DNA of 64,000 nt from Deltaproteobacteria bacterium. Lineage in GTDB: Bacteria; Desulfobacterota; Binatia; UTPRO1. The DNA is taken from the NCBI GenBank assembly GCA_020848745.1, contig JADLHM010000077.1, positions 1-64,000 of the forward strand. Direction: 5' to 3'. A model generated the notes under the pieces. The model was given only the letters and a program-made list of their open reading frames with translations. It was not told where the DNA came from and ran no database searches. Below, one piece after another: positions 9,560 to 17,528 of this stretch (positions are counted from its first letter, which is position 1; each line of letters begins with the position of its first letter). A program made the position numbers and the translations under genes.

Positions 9560-11297
9560 CGAGGGCGCGCAGCTTGCCCCTCAACCGATCGATCTGCTCC
9601 GGCTCCTTCGCCTTGCCGAGCGCCTCTTGGTACACGCGAATCGCGTCACGCGCCTTGCCGGTCTTCTCGTACGCGTCGCCAAGGTGCTCGGTGACGGTCG
9701 GATCGTCGCCCGCATGCTCGATCGCGCGCTCGAGCTGCTCGACCGCGCGCGGATAGTCGCCGCGCATGTAGTACACCCAGCCGAGCGAGTCGATGTAGAA
9801 CCCGTCCTCGGGCTCGATCGCGAGGGCGCGGCGAATGAGCTTCTCCGCCTCGTCGAGCCGTTCACCGAGCTCCGCGTATGTGTAGCCGAGGTAGTTCAAC
9901 GCGGCGGCGTTCTGCGGGTTGATCGTGATCGCCCGCTGCATCATCTCGATGGCCTTCGGCTTGTTCTTCGCCTCGTCGTACGTCGCGCCGAGCGAGAAGA
10001 CGTTCCGGTCGTTGTCGGGCTCGAGGCTCACCGCTTGCTCGAGCGCCGCGATCGCCTGCGGGTACTGCTTCTCCTCGCGGTGCAAGGAGGCGAGGTAGGC
10101 CAACAGCTCGACGTTCTTCGCCTTCGCCTGGAGCGCCTGCTGGATTTCCTTGATCGCCGCCGAGGTCTTGTCCTGGCGCTGGTACACGGCGGCGAGCTGG
10201 ATCCGTGCGTCGACGTAGTACTCCGAGTCGGGCGTGATGCGCTGCAGCTGCTCGATGGCCTTTCCCCATTCCTGGGTCTGCGCGTACACCGACCCGAGGT
10301 AGTAGCGGACGCGCTCATTCTCCGGCTCGGCGGCGAGGACGAGATTGAGCTCCGTCGCGGCACGGTCGTATTCGCCCTTCTCGAAATAGATGAGCGCGAT
10401 CTTGATGCGCGTCTCTTCCGGATCGTTCTCGATCTTCTCGAGCGCGTGGTACTGGAGGAGCGCCTCGTCGAGCTTCTTCTGGCCAATGTAGAGCCCCCCG
10501 AGCCGCTTGCGGACGAGCCCGCTCCCGGGATTCTGCGCGAGGATCTGCTGATAGAGCTCGATGGCGCGCGGGTAGTCCTTGCGGAGCTCGTAGAGCGTGG
10601 CGAGGTCCATGAGGATAAGCTCGGACTGGGGATTCCGGGCGAGCGCCTCGCGAAAGGAATGCTCGGCGCGGTCGAGCTGACCCGCCGAGGTATAGACGCG
10701 GCCGAGGTAGTAGTAGCCGAGGACCGAGCGGGAGTTGAGCTCGATGAGCTTCGCGAGTGTCGCGATCGCCTGCTCGTACCTCCCTTCCTTGCCGTAGAGC
10801 GCGCCGAGGTAGAGGTACGCTTCCTGGTTCTTCGGCTCGAGCGCGATCACGTGTCGGTACTGCGCGACCGCCTCGTCCTGGCGATTGAGAGCCGACAGGA
10901 TGCCCGCGTAGAGAAGACGCGCTTCGGTGTTCTCCGGCTCGAGCTGGACGACCTTCTCGCAGTGCTCGAGCGCCTCGGTGAGCAGACCTTTGCGTACGAG
11001 CAACATCGCGAGCCGCTGTCGTAGGAGCGGGCTCTCGGGATCGTGCGCGACCGCGGCGCGGAACGCCTTCAGGCCGACGTCGTAGTTGCCGTCGTTCAAC
11101 GCGACTTCGCCCACCAGGAAGTCGCCCATGGCGGCGGCCTTCGCATCGATCGCGGCCTGGCGCCCTGGCAACGAATCGCCCTGCGCATTCCAGCCGAGAT
11201 CGTCGGGGGATCCCGGCAACGTGCGCCGGACAGGTCCGCATCCGGCAGCGAGCGCGAGCCCCGCGATCATCAAGCCGACGCGGACGAAGCGAGACAT
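9525..11297 (-). CDS. Tetratricopeptide-repeat lipoprotein
   Basis: I start at ATG 11297 (590 residues) because it gives a compact lipoprotein signal, MSRFVRVGLMIAGLALAAGC; the ORF is open eight codons further. The rest is a long array of roughly fourteen 34-residue TPRs with canonical spacing (for example ALEHCEKVVQLEPENTEA, YLYLGALYGKEGRYEQAI, LNYLGYTYAELGERLDEAE). Such proteins scaffold envelope complexes. It precedes the LolB-like gene in the same direction, a pairing seen in other deltaproteobacteria. No catalytic domain is visible. Confidence 0.88.
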   Translation of the reverse strand: MSRFVRVGLMIAGLALAAGCGPVRRTLPGSPDDLGWNAQGDSLPGRQAAIDAKAAAMGDFLVGEVALNDGNYDVGLKAFRAAVAHDPESPLLRQRLAMLLVRKGLLTEALEHCEKVVQLEPENTEARLLYAGILSALNRQDEAVAQYRHVIALEPKNQEAYLYLGALYGKEGRYEQAIATLAKLIELNSRSVLGYYYLGRVYTSAGQLDRAEHSFREALARNPQSELILMDLATLYELRKDYPRAIELYQQILAQNPGSGLVRKRLGGLYIGQKKLDEALLQYHALEKIENDPEETRIKIALIYFEKGEYDRAATELNLVLAAEPENERVRYYLGSVYAQTQEWGKAIEQLQRITPDSEYYVDARIQLAAVYQRQDKTSAAIKEIQQALQAKAKNVELLAYLASLHREEKQYPQAIAALEQAVSLEPDNDRNVFSLGATYDEAKNKPKAIEMMQRAITINPQNAAALNYLGYTYAELGERLDEAEKLIRRALAIEPEDGFYIDSLGWVYYMRGDYPRAVEQLERAIEHAGDDPTVTEHLGDAYEKTGKARDAIRVYQEALGKAKEPEQIDRLRGKLRALGAGNRAGATEL

Positions 11298-11387
11298 GGT
11301 GGCAGCCGACGACGCTATCACGCGGGTTGAAAAATCGTCAACGCGACTTCCGACGATTCCGGCGTGTCTCGGGCGCCGAAGCGCGCG

Positions 11388-12239
11388 TCAGGCGGCGTCG
11401 CCGATCGCCTGGATGCGCGCGATGACCTGATCCATGAGCCAGCCCGGGGTCGAGGCGCCGGCGGTGACGCCGACGCTGTCGCGGCCCTTCACCCAGGCCG
11501 GATCGAGCTCCTCGGCGTCCTCGATGTGATGCGCGACCACGCCCTCCTCGCGACAGACCTCGGCGAGATGGCGGGTGTTCGAGCTGTTCTTCCCGCCGAC
11601 GACGATGACCACCTCGACTTCACGCGCGAGCTCGCGAGCGGCCTCCTGCCGCTCGATCGTCGGGTTGCAGATCGTGTTGAAGATCTTGAGCTCCTTGCAG
11701 CGCGACGCGAGCTCGGAGAGGAACGACGCCAGCAGCTCGATCTCCTGGGTCGTCTGCACGACGACGCCGACCTTCTTCGGAAACGAGGCCTTGGAGACGT
11801 CCTCGGGGCGCTCGATGACGGTCGCTTTGCCGCCCGCGTGCCCGATCGTGCCGATGACCTCCGGGTGCTTCGGGTTTCCGAAGATGACGAGGTGATACCC
11901 TTCCTGCACGAGCTGCTTCGCCTTGTTCTGCACGAGGGTCACGAGCGGGCAGGTCGCGTCGACGACGTTTAGACCTTGGCCCTTCGCCTGCTCGTAGGTC
12001 TCGGGGGGGACGCCGTGCGTGCGGATGATCACCGTGTTGCCGCTCGTGAGCTCGCCGAGCCCGTTCACGTGCTGCACGCCCTTCTCCTCGAGCGATTGCA
12101 CGACGTGGGAGTTGTGGATGATCGGACCGAGCGTGTGAACGGTCTCGCCGGGATGCGTCGCCGCCGTATCCGTCACGATGTCGAGCGCCCGCTCGACACC
12201 CCAGCAATACCCCGCGTGCACCGCCTTCCGAATGTTCAT
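11388..12239 (-). CDS. ispH: 4-hydroxy-3-methylbut-2-enyl diphosphate reductase
   Basis: IspH (LytB) catalyses the last step of the MEP isoprenoid pathway, making IPP and DMAPP with a [4Fe-4S] cluster. The 283 residues include the three cluster cysteines in AGYCWGVERA (Cys 12), DATCPLV and NTICNPTIERQ, plus GPIIHNSHVV, HGV and VGGKNSSNTRHLAE. Length is typical. It ends 90 bp before the TPR lipoprotein gene and starts just after moaE on the same strand. Confidence 0.97.
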   Translation of the reverse strand: MNIRKAVHAGYCWGVERALDIVTDTAATHPGETVHTLGPIIHNSHVVQSLEEKGVQHVNGLGELTSGNTVIIRTHGVPPETYEQAKGQGLNVVDATCPLVTLVQNKAKQLVQEGYHLVIFGNPKHPEVIGTIGHAGGKATVIERPEDVSKASFPKKVGVVVQTTQEIELLASFLSELASRCKELKIFNTICNPTIERQEAARELAREVEVVIVVGGKNSSNTRHLAEVCREEGVVAHHIEDAEELDPAWVKGRDSVGVTAGASTPGWLMDQVIARIQAIGDAA

Positions 12240-12240
12240 C

Positions 12241-12687
12241 TCACCCTCGTCCGGATGCGCCGTGCGCGTGACACGGTCCCACCCAATGTTCGCCGCCCTG
12301 ATAGAACTCCTTCTTCCAGATCGGCACCGTCGCCTTCAACGTGTCGATGCCGTAGCGGCAGGCCGCGAAAGCCTCCTCGCGGTGCGCCGCCGAAACCGCC
12401 ACGGCGACGCTCGCCTGACCGATCGGCACGACCCCTACTCTGTGCACCACGGAGATCGCGACCACCCGCCAGCGGCGCGCCATCTCGTCGCCGATGCGGC
12501 GCATCTCCTCGAGCGCCATGGCCTCGTAGGCCTCGTACTCGAGCCGCTCCACGACCCGACCCTCGTTCTCGTTGCGCGTCGTTCCCAAGAAAAGCGTCGT
12601 ACCGCCCGCCGCAGCGTCGCCGACCTCGGCCAGCATGGCCTCCGTGTCGATACTGTCCGACGTCACGCTATACGACGATTTCATCAT
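12241..12687 (-). CDS. moaE: Molybdopterin synthase catalytic subunit MoaE
   Basis: MoaE converts precursor Z (cPMP) to molybdopterin using sulfur carried on the MoaD C terminus. The 148 residues include the family motifs GTTLFLGTTRNENEG, LEYEAYEAMA, HRVGVVPIGQASV and the lysine-bearing active-site stretch VPIWKKEFYQGG. Its first ATG overlaps the moaD stop codon, so the two subunits are made together. It is 1 bp from ispH downstream. Confidence 0.95.
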   Translation of the reverse strand: MMKSSYSVTSDSIDTEAMLAEVGDAAAGGTTLFLGTTRNENEGRVVERLEYEAYEAMALEEMRRIGDEMARRWRVVAISVVHRVGVVPIGQASVAVAVSAAHREEAFAACRYGIDTLKATVPIWKKEFYQGGEHWVGPCHAHGASGRG

Positions 12688-12929
12688 TGGTTTCCGCCGC
12701 TTACGGGTGGGATCAACGCGAGCTCGTCATTGTCGTGGAGGGGGTGCCCCTTGTCAACGTAGACCCGATTGACGGCGAACTTCGGGGGATCCGCTGGCAG
12801 CGCCGGGAAGCGGGCTACGAGCCGCTGCCAGAGACCCGCGACCGACGCCCCTTCGGGCAGCTCGATGTCGACCTCGCGAACCCCGCAGCGCTCCCGGAGA
12901 TACGCAAAGAAAAGCACGCGAATCGTCAC
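12684..12929 (-). CDS. moaD: Molybdopterin synthase sulfur-carrier subunit MoaD, with two residues after the Gly-Gly
   Basis: From GTG 12929 (overlapping the moaB stop as GTGA) this is an 81-residue ubiquitin-fold protein: VLFFAYLRERCGVREVDIE at the start and NDELALIPPVSGG at the end. The frame is open upstream but only as a shadow of moaB. The usual MoaD ends exactly in Gly-Gly, the site of adenylation and thiocarboxylation. Here the codons after GG read Asn-Gln before TGA. Either these residues are removed by a protease or the annotation hides a sequence error; see findings. Confidence 0.9.
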   Translation of the reverse strand: MTIRVLFFAYLRERCGVREVDIELPEGASVAGLWQRLVARFPALPADPPKFAVNRVYVDKGHPLHDNDELALIPPVSGGNQ

Positions 12930-13438
12930 GGCCGCAGCCCCGCGGAAAGCAAGCCGGCGACGTGCCCGAGCTCGGGCAGGAGCAACCGGCGCAGCGCGAG
13001 GTCGCACGCCGCGGGCGATCCCGGCAGCAGCGCGACGAACGTGTCACCGATCACCCCCGCGGCGGCGCGGCTCAGGAACGCGGCCGCGCCGATCTCCTCG
13101 AAGCTGAGCGCGCGGAACAGCTCTCCGAAGCCCGGCAGCTCCTTCGTCCACGCGCCCGCGAGGCTCTCGATGGTGACGTCGCGGCGGGCGATACCGGTAC
13201 CGCCGGTCACGATGACGGCCTGGACGTCGGACCGGTCGGTCGCGGCGAGCACCGCGGCGCGGATGGCGTCCCGCTCGTCAGGCACGACCGTCGCGCCGAC
13301 GACCGCGTGGCCCGAGTCGGTCAGCGCGGCCTTGATGACCGCGCCACTCCGATCGTCCGCCGGCCTCCGCGTATCGCTCACGGTGACCACGGCGCATCCC
13401 ACACGCCGGGCGTCGCTCGCACGATGATGATGCGCCAT
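12926..13438 (-). CDS. moaB: Molybdenum cofactor biosynthesis protein MoaB/Mog family
   Basis: The 170-residue protein is a MoCF-fold enzyme: AVVTVSDTR at the N terminus, VIVTGGTGIARRDVTIE (GGTG molybdopterin-binding loop near residue 90) and VALLPGSPAACDLAL. MoaB/Mog proteins adenylylate molybdopterin before molybdate insertion. It is the first gene of the moaB-moaD-moaE run. Mog and MoaB cannot be separated with confidence by reading alone, so the symbol is approximate. Confidence 0.9.
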   Translation of the reverse strand: MAHHHRASDARRVGCAVVTVSDTRRPADDRSGAVIKAALTDSGHAVVGATVVPDERDAIRAAVLAATDRSDVQAVIVTGGTGIARRDVTIESLAGAWTKELPGFGELFRALSFEEIGAAAFLSRAAAGVIGDTFVALLPGSPAACDLALRRLLLPELGHVAGLLSAGLRP

Positions 13439-13494
13439 GCGCCACCGGCCTTACCGGAGCGGTGGTGCCGAATCAAAATCGAGAAACGCTAGTG

Positions 13495-13522
13495 GGAACT
13501 TTTTCGAGGGAAGCCCCTCTGG
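13495..13522 (+). promoter_or_regulatory. Candidate ECF sigma-type promoter upstream of a 39-codon ORF
   Basis: GGAACTT (13495-13501) followed after 16 bases by TCTGG (13518-13522) matches the sigma-E-like pattern GGAACTT-N16-TCTGA except for the last base. It lies in an AT-richer gap and points towards the small ORF at 13585. Seen by eye only; no transcription start is known. Confidence 0.35.
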
Positions 13523-13584
13523 GGGCGACGTCCCCGGGTGCCGTGTCCGTGAGCGCCGCCCCCTAGAGAGAAGGAGGATAAGCC

Positions 13585-13704
13585 ATGAGCACTTGGTGTT
13601 CTGGAAAAGGCATTGAGGAATGCCCGAACCCAATTCCCCACGACGGCACCGGTTATCCCGCGAGTCCGTTGCTATGTAAATGCATCCATTTCCCTATGCG
13701 TTAG
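13585..13704 (+). CDS. Small Cys-containing protein, 39 residues, unknown function
   Basis: This ORF is too short for most gene finders but has a textbook Shine-Dalgarno (AAGGAGG, 13571-13577) seven bases before ATG 13585. The peptide begins MSTWCSGKG and has Cys 5, 13, 31 and 33 plus His 19 and 35, so it could bind a metal or form disulfides. It has no secretion signal. Codon use is more AT-rich than the neighbours. A candidate ECF promoter precedes it and a triple inverted repeat covers its last codons. I recognise no family. Confidence 0.45.
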   Translation: MSTWCSGKGIEECPNPIPHDGTGYPASPLLCKCIHFPMR

Positions 13705-13718
13705 GGAAATTTTCCCTA
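13689..13718. repeat. Triple alternating inverted repeat TTTCCCTA / TAGGGAAA / TTTCCCTA
   Basis: Three perfect 8-base units occur at 13689-13696, 13702-13709 and 13711-13718, alternating in orientation, so the central copy can pair with either neighbour. They cover the 3' end of the small ORF. This could be an operator for a dimeric regulator or a pair of exclusive RNA hairpins. The rest of the gap 13439-13792 shows no further gene. Confidence 0.5.
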
Positions 13719-13792
13719 GAGTTGCGAGGCCCATTCCGAGGGCGGGCTTCCGCGAACTGCCGACGCGAAGATTACTCCTATAAATCAAACAG

Positions 13793-14440
13793 TTATTCTG
13801 AGTCGGGGGTTACGCCTTCCCGCAAAGCAAACTTCACGAGCTCTGCTGTGCGGCGGCAGTGCAGTTTCTGCATCAGACGATCCCGGTGCTGGCCGACCGT
13901 TTTCGGGCTGATCTTCAGCGCGGACGCGATCTCTTTGTAGCTGTTCCCTTCGGCGATGAGCTGCAGCACCTCGCGCTCGCGCGGGGTCAGGACCGAGAGC
14001 TTCTCCACGGTCGCCGCCTTGCTGGTCTCGAGGTACCCCTCGACGATCATCCGCGACACCGGCGCGCTGAAGTAGCTCCCGCCGTTGCGGACACTCTCGA
14101 GCGCCGCCACGAGTTCGCTGCCGGCGGCGCTCTTCAGGAGGTAGCCCGCGGCGCCCGCCTCGAGCGCCTGGCGGACGTAGGACTCGAGGAGATGCATCGA
14201 CAGCATCACGACCTGCGTGTTCGGAAAACGGCTCCGGATCTGGCGCGTCGCCTCGATGCCGTTCAATCCCTTCATCGCGATGTCCATCACGACGACGTCG
14301 GGATGCAGCTCTTCGACGAGGGTCACCCCGCGCCGGCCGTCTTCGGCCTCGCCGACCACCTGGAACCCGCCGTGCTTCTCGAGCAACGTGCGCAGCCCCT
14401 GGCGAAAGAGAGTGTGATCGTCAACCAAGAGAACGCGCAC
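13793..14440 (-). CDS. NarL/FixJ-family response regulator
   Basis: The 215-residue protein has a receiver domain (residues 1-120) with the acidic pair VDDH, phospho-acceptor Asp 53 in VVMDIAMKG and the conserved Lys in YLLKSA. A LuxR-type helix-turn-helix follows (LTPREREVLQLIAEG to KISPKTVGQHRDRLMQKL, residues 150-195). It should bind DNA as a dimer after phosphorylation. No histidine kinase gene is next to it, so its partner is unknown. The gap upstream of its start (14441-14606) shows no gene. Confidence 0.94.
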   Translation of the reverse strand: MRVLLVDDHTLFRQGLRTLLEKHGGFQVVGEAEDGRRGVTLVEELHPDVVVMDIAMKGLNGIEATRQIRSRFPNTQVVMLSMHLLESYVRQALEAGAAGYLLKSAAGSELVAALESVRNGGSYFSAPVSRMIVEGYLETSKAATVEKLSVLTPREREVLQLIAEGNSYKEIASALKISPKTVGQHRDRLMQKLHCRRTAELVKFALREGVTPDSE

Positions 14441-14606
14441 GCACGACCTCGAAGAAGGAGCGAGTCGACACGATCAGGCGCGGACCGTACTGCCCTTCGT
14501 TTTGGAGTGTCAAGGTGCGGCGGACGTCGTGTCGTCGGACGTCGCCGCCCCGGCGATCGCGCCGGGTGCGCACGGCTCGTGGTGCGGGACCGCGGCGACC
14601 CGCACG

Positions 14607-14777
14607 TCAGCGTCCGAAGCGCGGCGGCGGCGGTCGCTCGATCTTCGTGCCGCACGTGGTCGCGCAGCGCGCACACACGTACTCGAACTTGTCCCCCTCG
14701 GGGAGCACGAGCAGCAGGCGCTTGCGCACCGGTACCGCGACCTGACAGCGCGGACAGAGCAGCAGGGTCGCCTCCAT
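14607..14777 (-). CDS. Small zinc-ribbon protein
   Basis: From ATG 14777 the product is 56 residues; the frame extends to 14840 (77 residues) with a less convincing N terminus. Two CxxC pairs, LLCPRCQ and YVCARCATTCG, separated by about 26 residues, form a zinc-ribbon knuckle like those in transcription and ribosome-associated proteins. The tail is Arg/Pro-rich (ERPPPPRFGR). It is divergent from miaB. The function is unknown. Confidence 0.6.
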   Translation of the reverse strand: MEATLLLCPRCQVAVPVRKRLLLVLPEGDKFEYVCARCATTCGTKIERPPPPRFGR

Positions 14778-14898
14778 GTCGGAGAACTGGCGGCGCGGAT
14801 CGTCGTCGGGATGCCGGTGCACGCGACCGCTGTAGCACACCCGGGGCGGCGCCGCGCGCGTTGCCGCCCTGGAGGGCCGTGGCTATAGTCGCGCCGCC

Positions 14899-16302
14899 GT
14901 GGCTCCCGCCATCTATCTCGAAACCTACGGATGCCAGATGAACTTTGCCGACGCCGAGCTGATCCTCGGCCATGTCGGCGACTCGGGCTACGTGCGTACG
15001 GCGGATCCGGCGGCGGCGGACGTCATCCTGCTGAACACGTGCGCGATCCGCGAGCACGCCGAGGAGCGCGTGATCGGCCGGCTGACCGACCTCGGGCGCC
15101 TGAAGTCGGGGCGGCCGGACCTCGTCCTCGGCATGTCCGGCTGCATGGCGCAGCACCATCGCGCGTCGGTCACCAAGCGCGTCCCCATGGTCGATCTCGT
15201 CATCGGACCGGACGCGTATCGCCGCCTGCCGGCGCTTCTCGACGCGATTCGCGGCAGCCGTGGCCCCGTCACCGATTTCCGCGACGCGCCCGACGACGAT
15301 CCGAACGCGGCGCCCGTCCGGCGGCGGGCGCGCGCCGCGACCGACGTCCGCCTCGACCCGACCGAGGACTACGCCGACCTCCGGAGCGCGCGCGCGCCGG
15401 GTGCGGTGCGCGCCTGGATCACCGTCATGCGCGGCTGCGACAAGTTCTGCACGTTCTGCGTCGTCCCGTACGTGCGCGGCCGCGAGCGCAGCCTGCCGGT
15501 CGACGCGGTCCTGCGTGAGGTGCGCGAGGTCGTCGCCTCCGGCGCCCGCGAAGTCGTGCTCCTCGGCCAGACCGTGAACGCGTACCGCGACGGCGCGTGC
15601 GACTTCGCCGAGCTGCTGCGCCGCACCGCCGAGATCCCGGGGCTCGAGCGCATCCGCTTCACGTCGCCGCACCCCGCCGACGTGACGCCGGCGCTGATCG
15701 ACGTGATGCGCGACGTGCCGGCCGTCGCGCCCCAGCTGCACCTGCCGGTGCAGTCGGGCTCGGACGCCGTCCTCGAGCGCATGGCGCGCGGCTACACGGT
15801 CGCCGCGTTCCGCGACCTCGTCGCCCGCGTGCGCGACGTCGTTCCCGACGTGGCGCTCTCGACCGACGTCATCGTCGGATTCCCCGGCGAGACCGGCGCC
15901 GATTACGACGCGACCCATCGGCTCCTCGCGGAGCTGCGCTTCGACCAGGCCTACCTCTACCGGTACTCGCCGCGCTCGCGTACGCGCGCGGCGGCCTGGG
16001 AGGATTCCGTGCCCGAGGCCGAAAAGAGCCGCCGGCTCTCCGAGGTGATCGCGCTCCAGGAGAGGATCGCCGCCGAGCGCAATCGCGCCTGGATCGGTCG
16101 CACGGTCGAGGTGCTCGTCGAAGGACCGGCACGCCGACCCGCGGGACACGTCGCGGGCAAGACGCCGCAGTACACGACCGCGATCGTGAACGGCGACGCC
16201 GCGCCCGGCGCGCTCGTCACCGGCACGGTCGTCGCGGCGACGGGGCACACCCTGATCGCGAGCGCCGACGCCGTCCCCGCCGCGGTCGACCTCGCGGGCT
16301 GA
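14899..16302 (+). CDS. miaB: tRNA-2-methylthio-N6-dimethylallyladenosine synthase MiaB
   Basis: A radical SAM methylthiotransferase modifying i6A37 of tRNA. From GTG 14899 it has 467 residues: the N-terminal UPF0004 domain with three cluster cysteines (TYGCQMN, NTCAIRE, MSGCMAQ), the radical SAM motif CDKFCTFC (near residue 181), TVNAY, PQLHLPVQSGSD and a C-terminal TRAM RNA-binding domain (residues about 390-455). All expected motifs are intact. It is convergent with the hydrolase gene, 1 bp apart. Confidence 0.96.
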   Translation: MAPAIYLETYGCQMNFADAELILGHVGDSGYVRTADPAAADVILLNTCAIREHAEERVIGRLTDLGRLKSGRPDLVLGMSGCMAQHHRASVTKRVPMVDLVIGPDAYRRLPALLDAIRGSRGPVTDFRDAPDDDPNAAPVRRRARAATDVRLDPTEDYADLRSARAPGAVRAWITVMRGCDKFCTFCVVPYVRGRERSLPVDAVLREVREVVASGAREVVLLGQTVNAYRDGACDFAELLRRTAEIPGLERIRFTSPHPADVTPALIDVMRDVPAVAPQLHLPVQSGSDAVLERMARGYTVAAFRDLVARVRDVVPDVALSTDVIVGFPGETGADYDATHRLLAELRFDQAYLYRYSPRSRTRAAAWEDSVPEAEKSRRLSEVIALQERIAAERNRAWIGRTVEVLVEGPARRPAGHVAGKTPQYTTAIVNGDAAPGALVTGTVVAATGHTLIASADAVPAAVDLAG

Positions 16303-16303
16303 C

Positions 16304-17050
16304 TCAGCCGATCGAGCGCAGGAAGTCGATCACCCGGGCATTGAACCCGGCCGGATCCTGGTGGAAGAGCGCATGCACGCCGCCCGGCACGACCTCGAGC
16401 CGCGCACCCGGGATCCGCCGGCTGATGATCACCGAGCCGCCGACGCCGAGGAAGTCCTTCTCGCCGACGACGACGAAGGTCGGGCAGCGGAGGCGCTCGA
16501 GCTCGGAGGTGATCGGGGCATGGTGCAGGCCGCCCATCGCGCGCGCGATGCGCGCAAAGCCGCCGGGTTCGGGAGCGGCGTCGGCGGCATCGCGCGAGCC
16601 GAGCTTCTTCAGGACCGCGGCGCCGCCCTCCACCTCGGCGGTGACCGCGAGGGACTCGTACCAGGCGTGCGCCTTGGCGTTGCACTCGCTCGCGGTACCG
16701 ACGAGGACGAGACTCCGCACCAGCTCGGGGTGGTCGAGCGCGCAGCGCATCGTGATCACGCCGCCGGCCGAGTGCCCGAGCGCGTGCGCAGGCCCGCCGA
16801 CCGCGCGCACGAGCGCCGCCAGATCCTCCCCGAGCCTCGCGATCGTGATCGGCGCGTCGGGCGACCCGGACCGGCCGTGCGCGCGCAGGTCCCACGTGAG
16901 GACGCGGAAGCCCGCCGCGACGAGCGCCGGCACCTGTCCGCGCCACGTCTCCGCGGTGGCCCCGAAGCCGTGGGTGAGCGCCACGAGCGCGCCGGCCGTA
17001 CCCGCGACCTCGTAGCGGAGCGACCAGCCGCCACGATCGAGCTCAGCCAC
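16304..17050 (-). CDS. Alpha/beta-hydrolase
   Basis: The 248-residue protein is a compact alpha/beta-hydrolase with oxyanion HGFG (near residue 27), nucleophile elbow GHSAGG (Ser near residue 93), an acid in VVGEKDFLG and the catalytic His in GGVHALFHQ. It resembles 3-oxoadipate enol-lactonase and related esterases, but no residue pattern fixes the substrate. Its start overlaps the end of the JAMM protease gene by 8 bp, so panE, the JAMM gene and this one form one unit. Confidence 0.9.
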   Translation of the reverse strand: MAELDRGGWSLRYEVAGTAGALVALTHGFGATAETWRGQVPALVAAGFRVLTWDLRAHGRSGSPDAPITIARLGEDLAALVRAVGGPAHALGHSAGGVITMRCALDHPELVRSLVLVGTASECNAKAHAWYESLAVTAEVEGGAAVLKKLGSRDAADAAPEPGGFARIARAMGGLHHAPITSELERLRCPTFVVVGEKDFLGVGGSVIISRRIPGARLEVVPGGVHALFHQDPAGFNARVIDFLRSIG

Positions 17051-17528
17051 GACGCGCCACCGCGAACGACGTCTCGCCGAAGTCCCGCACCTCGTCGTCC
17101 CACGCGTACGCCCGCACGTCGCGCACGACGCGATCGTACACCGACACGACGACCCAGGTGGTGCCGGGGTAGGTCGGACCGCGCGACCCGTCGACGGGAT
17201 CGGTGTAGGACGCCTGCGCGCGATCGGTCGGCGAGAAGTACGCGTCGTGCTGCGGATGCGAATGGTAGAAGACGAGCACGCGCCATCCCGGCTCGCGCGC
17301 CTGCTTCTCGATCTCGAAGAGCTCGCGCGAGTCCATGTGGTAGGCCGTGGCCGCGGTCCGGGGATGCTGCTCGGGATCCTTCGCGTGCAGCTCGTTCTGG
17401 ATGTTCCTGAGCCGGCGCAGGATCTGGCCCCCAGGGGTCGCGAACACGACGCCGCAGACCTCCTCGGGGAAGCCCTCGACCGCGTGCTCCCGCATCGCGT
17501 CCACCACCCGCGCTTCGATCTCGATCAT
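17043..17528 (-). CDS. JAMM/MPN-domain metalloprotease (Mec+-like)
   Basis: From ATG 17528 (overlapping the panE stop) the product is 161 residues. It has the complete JAMM zinc-protease signature: Glu 22/23 in FPEEVCGVVF, then HSHPQHDAYFSPTD with His 89, His 91, Ser 99 and Asp 102. Bacterial stand-alone JAMM proteins such as Mec+ and QbsD trim residues from the C terminus of ubiquitin-like sulfur carriers. The unusual MoaD at 12684-12929, which carries two residues after Gly-Gly, is a natural candidate substrate, but this is inference. Confidence 0.88.
   Translation of the reverse strand: MIEIEARVVDAMREHAVEGFPEEVCGVVFATPGGQILRRLRNIQNELHAKDPEQHPRTAATAYHMDSRELFEIEKQAREPGWRVLVFYHSHPQHDAYFSPTDRAQASYTDPVDGSRGPTYPGTTWVVVSVYDRVVRDVRAYAWDDEVRDFGETSFAVARRG

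Noticed and set aside
13439-13580. A molybdenum-cofactor riboswitch upstream of moaB
   Set aside because: I could not find the conserved helices on the minus strand; the GC hairpins fit the plus-strand leader of the small ORF instead.
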